From: Phlebotomus papatasi
Taxonomy: Eukaryota > Arthropoda > Insecta > Diptera > Psychodidae
Reading direction: 5' to 3'
Length of the DNA: 64,000 bases
Assembly (NCBI RefSeq): GCF_024763615.1
Contig: NC_077224.1
Location: forward strand, 2,666,001-2,730,000
The notes below the pieces were generated by a model. The model was not told the origin of the DNA, searched no databases, and saw only the letters and a program-made list of their open reading frames with translations. Below are positions 59,114 through 64,000 of this stretch, piece after piece (the stretch's first letter is position 1; each line of letters opens with the position of its first letter). Made by a program: the position numbers and the translations under genes.

Positions 59114-60282
59114 AAGGAGAAAAACAATTCGCCCATTTCTTCTTGACCTATTATCAAAAGCTTCGATTCTTTAAACAATGGATTATTTTTTTAAACAAAA
59201 AGTATATTTCAGTAGCTATTTTTCCAGAAATTATCTGTTCTTCGTACTTCCTGCATTATTCTAAAGAGAAAATAATACATTTCTTTTTCGATGTATCAGG
59301 TACTTCGATTCTTTAACCAATTGAATATATATCAAATGAAAAGATATTTAAGTAACTTTTAATAGTTTTGAAATTGAGGGTCCTTTGTCCTTTGTGTATC
59401 ATTTATCATTCTATAAATCATCTATTTTCTGATTTTTTTCTCAATTTGTGATCAATAACTTCGATTCTTTAAACGCATAATTATTTTTGGAATGAAAAGT
59501 ATATTTTAATATCCTTTTATCTTCCACAAATTGAAAGCCTTTGAGTTTTTCTCCATAATTCTAACAAGGTGCTAAAATGTCTACATTTCTTTCTCGATTT
59601 TTAATTAATAGCTTCGATTCTTTAATCCATGGATATGTCTTGTAACGAGAATGATATTTAAAAATTCCTTTAAGTATTCCATAAAGTGTGTTCTTACGTT
59701 TACTACATTTATTCGAAGGAGAAAAGCAATCTTCCTGCATGTATTTTTCAATCTATGATCGATAACTTTGATTCTTTAACCACTGGATTATTTTTGAGAA
59801 CAGAAAGGACAAGTAAATGACTTTCTAAATTCCATAGAGTTTTTTGTGTTTTCTGCAATTATTCGAAGGAGAAATCCAATCCTCTGAATGTCTTTCTCGA
59901 TCTATGATCAATAACTTTGATTCTATAAACACTGGATTACTTTTAGAACGGAAAAAACTACTAAATGAATTTCTAAGTTTCAGAAATAGACTTTTCTTTT
60001 AGTTTTCTGCATTATTATGAAGAGAATATAATTTGCCCTGTTTCCTTGTCAATATGTGATCAATAACTTTGATTCTTTAACCAATGGATTTATTTTGAAA
60101 CGAAAAGGATATTTAAATATCTTTTTAAATTCCAGAAAGAGACAGTCTTTTATGTTTATCCACTTATTTCAGAAAGAAAATAATTTTTCCTGCAAATCTT
60201 TATCTGTGATCAATAACTTTGATTCTTCAAACGCTTGTTCTTTTGTCAAACAAAAAGGATATTTTATATCTAATTTTGAAGT

Positions 60283-60482
60283 AGGACTGTTGAGCCTAGA
60301 GGAGTTGGAGGGCGAAAGCCCGTCCTGACGAAGACTTCTCTAAGCCAACGGTACCAATCGCTGTTCAGCTGGGGTGGTAACTCTGAGGGGTGCTATAACG
60401 GCGACTAACCTCAAATTACGATATCGCTATGGTTCCGCTAGACGAAGTTGTAGGTGCTCGACGAATTGAATAATAAAAATGT
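60283..60482 (+). mobile_element. Possible 3' fragment of a non-LTR retrotransposon
   Basis: About 200 bp much richer in G+C than its surroundings (GGAGGGCGAAAGCCCGTCC, ACGGCGACTAACCTC), ending GAATTGAATAATAAAAATG, a TAA-rich tail as seen at LINE 3' ends. The distance between array cores at 60217 and 60570 (353 bp) exceeds one unit by about 200 bp, so it is an insertion. No reverse transcriptase portion. Confidence 0.4.
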
Positions 60483-60806
60483 CTGTTGAATAAAAATCAC
60501 TTTTCTCTCTGTTTTTTTCACTATGTTCTAATACATCTTTATTTTTCCTATTTTTTTTTGTGATCATAATGATCAGGAGCTTCGATTTTTCAAACACAGT
60601 GATCAATGATCGACAATTTTATTCCATTAAGTATTGAATAATTTTCAAAGAACTTAGTAAAATTTCTAAAAGATTAATCTTTTCTGAGGAAAGATACTGA
60701 ATTTTAATCGATTTTTAACCGAAGATCACCTGAAGATCCCTTTCTATAAAATGTTCTAGATCTTTTTTATCTTCCAAAAACATTCCTGAAGAACAAATAA
60801 ATCCTG
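60483..60806. other. AT-rich intron DNA with a GATCA-rich start
   Basis: One diverged array core at 60570; otherwise nothing recognised. Confidence 0.35.
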
Positions 60807-60808
60807 TA

Positions 60809-60983
60809 GGGAGAAGTGGGGCACATTTGAATGTGGGGCACCTTTGAAATTGGGATTTTTCTCCTATGTTTAAGTTGAACTGAGCCGAATCATAATGCAA
60901 TTTAGCTTCTCAATCTGTTTGTACATAGGTGAAAAAACTCAATTTCAAAGGTGCCCCACTTTCAAATGTGCCCCACTTCCCCC
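60809..60983. mobile_element. TA-flanked MITE, GGGAGAAGTGGGGC ends (copy 2)
   Basis: A second copy of the 5885-6097 family; the motif GTGGGGCACCTTTGAAATTG is shared, TA at both sides. 175 bp. Confidence 0.85.
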
Positions 60984-61029
60984 TAAGGAATTTACTCAAA
61001 AATTCAATTGATCGCAGATCATTTCAGTG

Positions 61030-61960
61030 ATTATTTATGATTTAATTATTTCTTATATTATTCTTGATTTCAAAAATACTTTTGCTTTTCCTCGTATATT
61101 GATCCCCCGGGACAAATTGTCCAATAATAAACTTCCTACTGAAATTGGCAGACTGAATAACCAATTTAAAGTCGAATTATTTGTAAATTTCCAATTAAAG
61201 ATCACTTTTAATAGCCTCCGACGATCCTCACGATCACCATGGTTAATAACATTTGCACTTTGATCACTCTGAAAGAAGCTTCTCATCGCGAAAAATGCCT
61301 TTTTTTGCGCCTCAACTTTATATCTTGTGCTCTGACAAGAAACCATTGTGCAGAGGAAAAAAACTCTCCTCCCGTGTTAGTGATCAAGTGCAAAATTTTC
61401 CACTGAGGATCACATTCCCAAATACCCAGATCCCACCTGAAAAAGAAATTCAATACAGTGGATATCTTCCTGAAACTTTCTCAAGGCACTGCTGATCGGG
61501 TTTAGAGAAAGGACCCCCAAAGATGATCTGCAAGTGATCCTCAGATGATCAAATGCAAGATCACAAAAAAAAACTGTGAGAGATCATCCCAGAAATTGCC
61601 GTGGGTTGTGAAATTTTTATAATGCCGGGTATCTAAAATTAGTTGTGATTTTGTCATGACAAAAAGGGGGGACTATACGTTGGAAATTAGCAAACACCTT
61701 CGACACGATCGTGATGGTGAATTTTTCTCATTACCCGAAAAAAGACATGTTAGACGGGTGGAATGACCACACGAGGTTCATTGTCTGTGAATTTCTTCAT
61801 ATTGTCCCTGCCCCTCAAACCCCCCCAAGCTCAAGCAATACTTCTGAGTCAATATATTCTAATGTTCTGGTGAGCTAAAACTTCGCAAGAGCTAGATGTT
61901 TTTTTTTCTTATTTGTCTTGGGTGTCTCCATTGGGAAGAATCAGCAGAAATAGCACTTTC
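61030..61960. other. Single-copy island, no gene recognised
   Basis: G/C-richer in parts, rich in GATCA/TGATC words near 61200-61570. Frames 61053-61346 (minus) and 61253-61495 (plus) do not resemble cyclin D exon 1 or any family I know. Candidate regulatory DNA. Confidence 0.3.
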
Positions 61961-62093
61961 ACTGAGAAAGAAAATTTGGTCAAACTAACAAAAGTTTAAC
62001 AATTGTTCTTCTTGATGAAAAAAAACCTCAATATTTTCCCTTTAAACTTCTGTAGAGCCTTCCTTTATTCTGAGAAATATATTTATACTCTTA

Positions 62094-62499
62094 CTGTGTT
62101 ATCACACATGCACATTAAAATTTTAATATGATTCACATTAATTGTCGTTGGGGAGAGTCCAAATGTGTAATTTGTGTGTTTGAATCATTTTATATTCAAA
62201 ATTTGATCTATTTGTTGATAAAAAGGTAAACTTGGTTCGCAAAATTTGATATAAATTTATTTATAGCATTAATGCGAAAAATTAATGCGATTTTCTCCTT
62301 AATTTTTTAATGTGAAAAATATTTATGCTTTAGGTAAATTTAAACTTATTTTTGCAGGCCAAGTCTACTTCTTTATCAATAAATAGAAAAACCCCAAATA
62401 GTAAGTGACTCAAAGACACAAATAACATATTTGGACGCTCACAAGCGACAAATAATGTGAATCACATTAAAATTTTAATGTGAAAGTGTGATAACGCCG
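62094..62499. mobile_element. Foldback element with TTA target duplication
   Basis: Arms of more than 70 bp: CTGTGTTATCACACATGCAC and (inverted) CGGCGTTATCACACTTTCAC, then ATTAAAATTTTAATRTGATT in both. TTA outside both ends (62091-62093, 62500-62502). 406 bp, non-coding. Confidence 0.8.
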
Positions 62500-62504
62500 T
62501 TAAA

Positions 62505-63120
62505 ATTTGTAAATTTAACAAAAGTTTAATAAAAAGAAACTTTGTATATTTTACAATCAGTAAAAATTTACAAAAATTATTAATAATTGGTCATTTGATC
62601 TTGTGCTCTGGAAAGAATCAACAGTTCTCATTTCAACAGTTTTTCAACAGATTTTCCATTTGATCTTAGTAACTCTGACAAATGTTTAATAAAAAAAAAC
62701 AAACTTAAATAGCAATCAAATCATTTAACCAAAAAAAAATTCAAAATGTTGATTAGATCATTTCTTCCAGAAAATGATTAATATTTTTCCGTCAATTGCT
62801 GTCAAAAATGAAAAATAAAGGTTTTTGACTTTGTAGTTTTGATAAAAGATTAGTGAAATCTCTTGTGTAATAAAGTTATTTATCCTGTAAATTGCTGAAA
62901 CTAAATTCAGGAGATAAATCTACGCAATAAATCTGTAGAAAAGGTCACTACAATGCGTAGTGATCTTATTTCTAGAATAAGAAATTGTCGTAACTTCCCA
63001 ACGACGATATCGTTAGTTGTGATCGTGACCTTTTCTTAAAGGAATCGTAGTAATTTTAACAAGAATATTGTAAAAACAAAATCAGACAACCAATGACGAA
63101 AATTCCCATTAATTTTCCCC
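62505..63120. other. AT-rich intron DNA, nothing recognised
   Basis: No gene. A short inverted pair (ACTACAATGCGTAGTGA) near 62947. Confidence 0.35.
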
Positions 63121-63124
63121 TGGC

Positions 63125-63285
63125 AGGGGGGTGACTTTAGCCCTGACCGTTGGATCTTGGGCAGTGAGATCCCTGACTCGACTCTCAAAGCTGTGAGTTC
63201 GAGGCCCGCCCTAACAAAAGAAACTGAATGTCGAGAAAGACATTTTCACATCGACCGCTCAGAATAAGAAACGAATAACTTCCAG
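63125..63285 (+). mobile_element. tRNA-derived SINE-like copy B
   Basis: GACCGTTGGATCTTGGGCAG, GAGATCCCTGACTCGACTCT and GAGTTCGAGGCCCGCC (B-box-like) match copy A at 28590. A longer tail follows with AACTGAAT in both copies. Confidence 0.5.
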
Positions 63286-63557
63286 TAGGTAAATTTTACA
63301 GGTGAGCGATTTGAAGCTGAGATTTTACATGCAGAGTATAGGATTTTTGAGACTTAAAATCTCTATAACTTTGAAAATAATTATCTTTAGAAGTATCCAA
63401 AAAGCCAGTAAACTGATTTTTCGAAAAAATCGAATTGTTCGACTTATATTCTGAGTGGTCGACATATGAAAATCACACAAATGTGTAATTTTGACAATTA
63501 CACAATTACAAATTACACAAATGTGTGTATCAGTACACAAGATTACATGTTTATGTA

Positions 63558-63811
63558 CACTGAGAAAAAAGAGAGGTTGCGATTAACTTTTTTTCCTCAT
63601 AACTTTAACACTTTTTAGGTGTAGAAATATATCAACATTTTTTAATGTTAGTTTCACACCTTTTGAGGGTAAAATCAACATGAAATAAAGGGTAACTTTA
63701 ACCCCTAATACACCTAAGAAGCGTAATATTTACACCGTTATCGGATCATTAATTCAGGATAAAATAGCATTTCCGGAATGTTATTTTGACTTTTTCGGAT
63801 TTTTCTTACTG
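63558..63811 (+). mobile_element. CACTGAGAAAAA MITE family, copy 8
   Basis: Complete, TA on both sides (63556-63557, 63812-63813). Confidence 0.88.
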
Positions 63812-63813
63812 TA

Positions 63814-64000
63814 GGTGTAAAAATATATCAAAATTTCTTAATGTTAGTTTTACACCTTTTTAAGGGTAAAATTAACATGAAAAAAATAGTAACTTTAATC
63901 CATAATAAACCTAGAAAAGGGTAATATTTACACCGATTTCAGATCAATACTTCAGGGTAAAATTAACATTTCCGGAATGTTATTTTAACATTTTCGGATT
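63814..64000 (+). mobile_element. CACTGAGAAAAA MITE family, copy 9 (cut by window)
   Basis: Directly follows copy 8 in the same orientation, missing its first 60 bp, cut at the window end. Confidence 0.85.

Larger units (their letters stand above)
58040..60280 (+). repeat. Tandem array, 150-bp period, CTTTGATTCTTTAAAC core
   Basis: Core (ATCAATAACTTTGATTCTTT then AAAC) at 58462, 58620, 59161, 59303, 59459, 59612, 59766, 59916, 60067 and 60217, with outliers at 58052 and 60570. Spacings 158, 541 (155 after removing the MITE), 142, 156, 153, 154, 150, 151 and 150. Each unit also has GAAACGAAAAGGATATTTAA and TTCTGCATTATTCGAAGGAG. The 125- and 90-codon frames here are repeat-derived. Confidence 0.92.
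15627..64000 (-). other. CycD: Cyclin D gene locus (5' end outside window)
   Basis: Gene-level entry for the four exons listed separately. Cyclin D is the regulatory partner of Cdk4/6 and drives G1 progression and growth in the nucleus. The exons lie in order on the minus strand with GT donors and AG acceptors, and their phases (0, 1, 0) join into one open frame of 242 codons plus a stop. As I recall human CCND1, its exons 2, 3 and 4 are about 216, 160 and 149 nt; here they are 222, 169 and 143 nt, and the first exon seen begins at the position equivalent to the human exon 1/2 junction. So only one coding exon (about 66 codons in human) should be missing. I found no matching exon between 50280 and 64000, so intron 1 is probably longer than 13.7 kb. 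The other introns are 42088-50051, 19412-41918 and 15822-19268. Confidence 0.9.

Noticed and set aside
61053..61346. Minus-strand frame considered as cyclin D exon 1
   Set aside because: No LxCxE, DRVL or MRKIV-like motif and no fitting donor.
63125..63215. tRNA gene
   Set aside because: B-box-like motif only; no acceptor stem pairing, wrong spacing, and a second diverged copy with a tail, so a SINE is more likely.

Overview
This window looks like insect nuclear DNA, probably from a fly of the Nematocera type. That guess rests on a cyclin D gene split by very long AT-rich introns packed with miniature DNA transposons and diverged tandem arrays. The species cannot be fixed from the sequence. 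No bacterial-type gene, rRNA, intact tRNA or CRISPR array was seen.

The one protein-coding gene I can support is cyclin D (CycD) on the minus strand. Four coding exons with consensus splice sites join in frame: 50273-50052, 42087-41919, 19411-19269 and 15821-15627. They give 242 codons, from inside the cyclin box to the stop. The exon that should carry the N-terminus (LxCxE motif and start of the cyclin box) was not found and probably lies beyond position 64000. The introns are about 8.0, 22.5 and 3.4 kb, and the first is more than 13.7 kb. The C-terminus ends in a TP-containing tail that closely resembles the phospho-degron of vertebrate D cyclins.

Everything else is introns, 3' flank and repeats. 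(1) Many TA-flanked terminal-inverted-repeat elements are present, several with G-rich ends of the TAGGGGAAAGTG type. A nine-copy family has CACTGAGAAAAA ends. There are also hAT-like elements with 8-bp target duplications, a piggyBac-like TTAA element and two TTA-flanked elements. Several are nested, and three have an 'empty site' visible in a neighbouring repeat copy. (2) Tandem arrays with short conserved cores occupy much of the introns. Several unrelated families share a period close to 150 bp (for example 44.1-49.9, 35.9-37.6, 38.9-40.2, 30.8-32.0 and 58.4-60.3 kb). (3) Between them lie less AT-rich, apparently single-copy islands of 0.5-1.3 kb (around 2.6-3.6, 7.85-8.43, 22.2-23.0, 26.6-27.4, 29.7-30.5, 32.0-32.7, 35.1-35.8, 38.0-38.9, 40.8-41.5, 46.4-47.7, 53.1-53.6, 56.8-57.7 and 61.0-61.95 kb). 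No coding sequence was recognised in them. They are the best candidates for intronic cis-regulatory DNA or non-coding transcription units, and two carry TATA-plus-initiator-like sequences on the plus strand.

The most unusual feature is the repeated use of a roughly 150-bp unit by unrelated array families. In the 58-60 kb array, subtracting a later transposon insertion restores the spacing.
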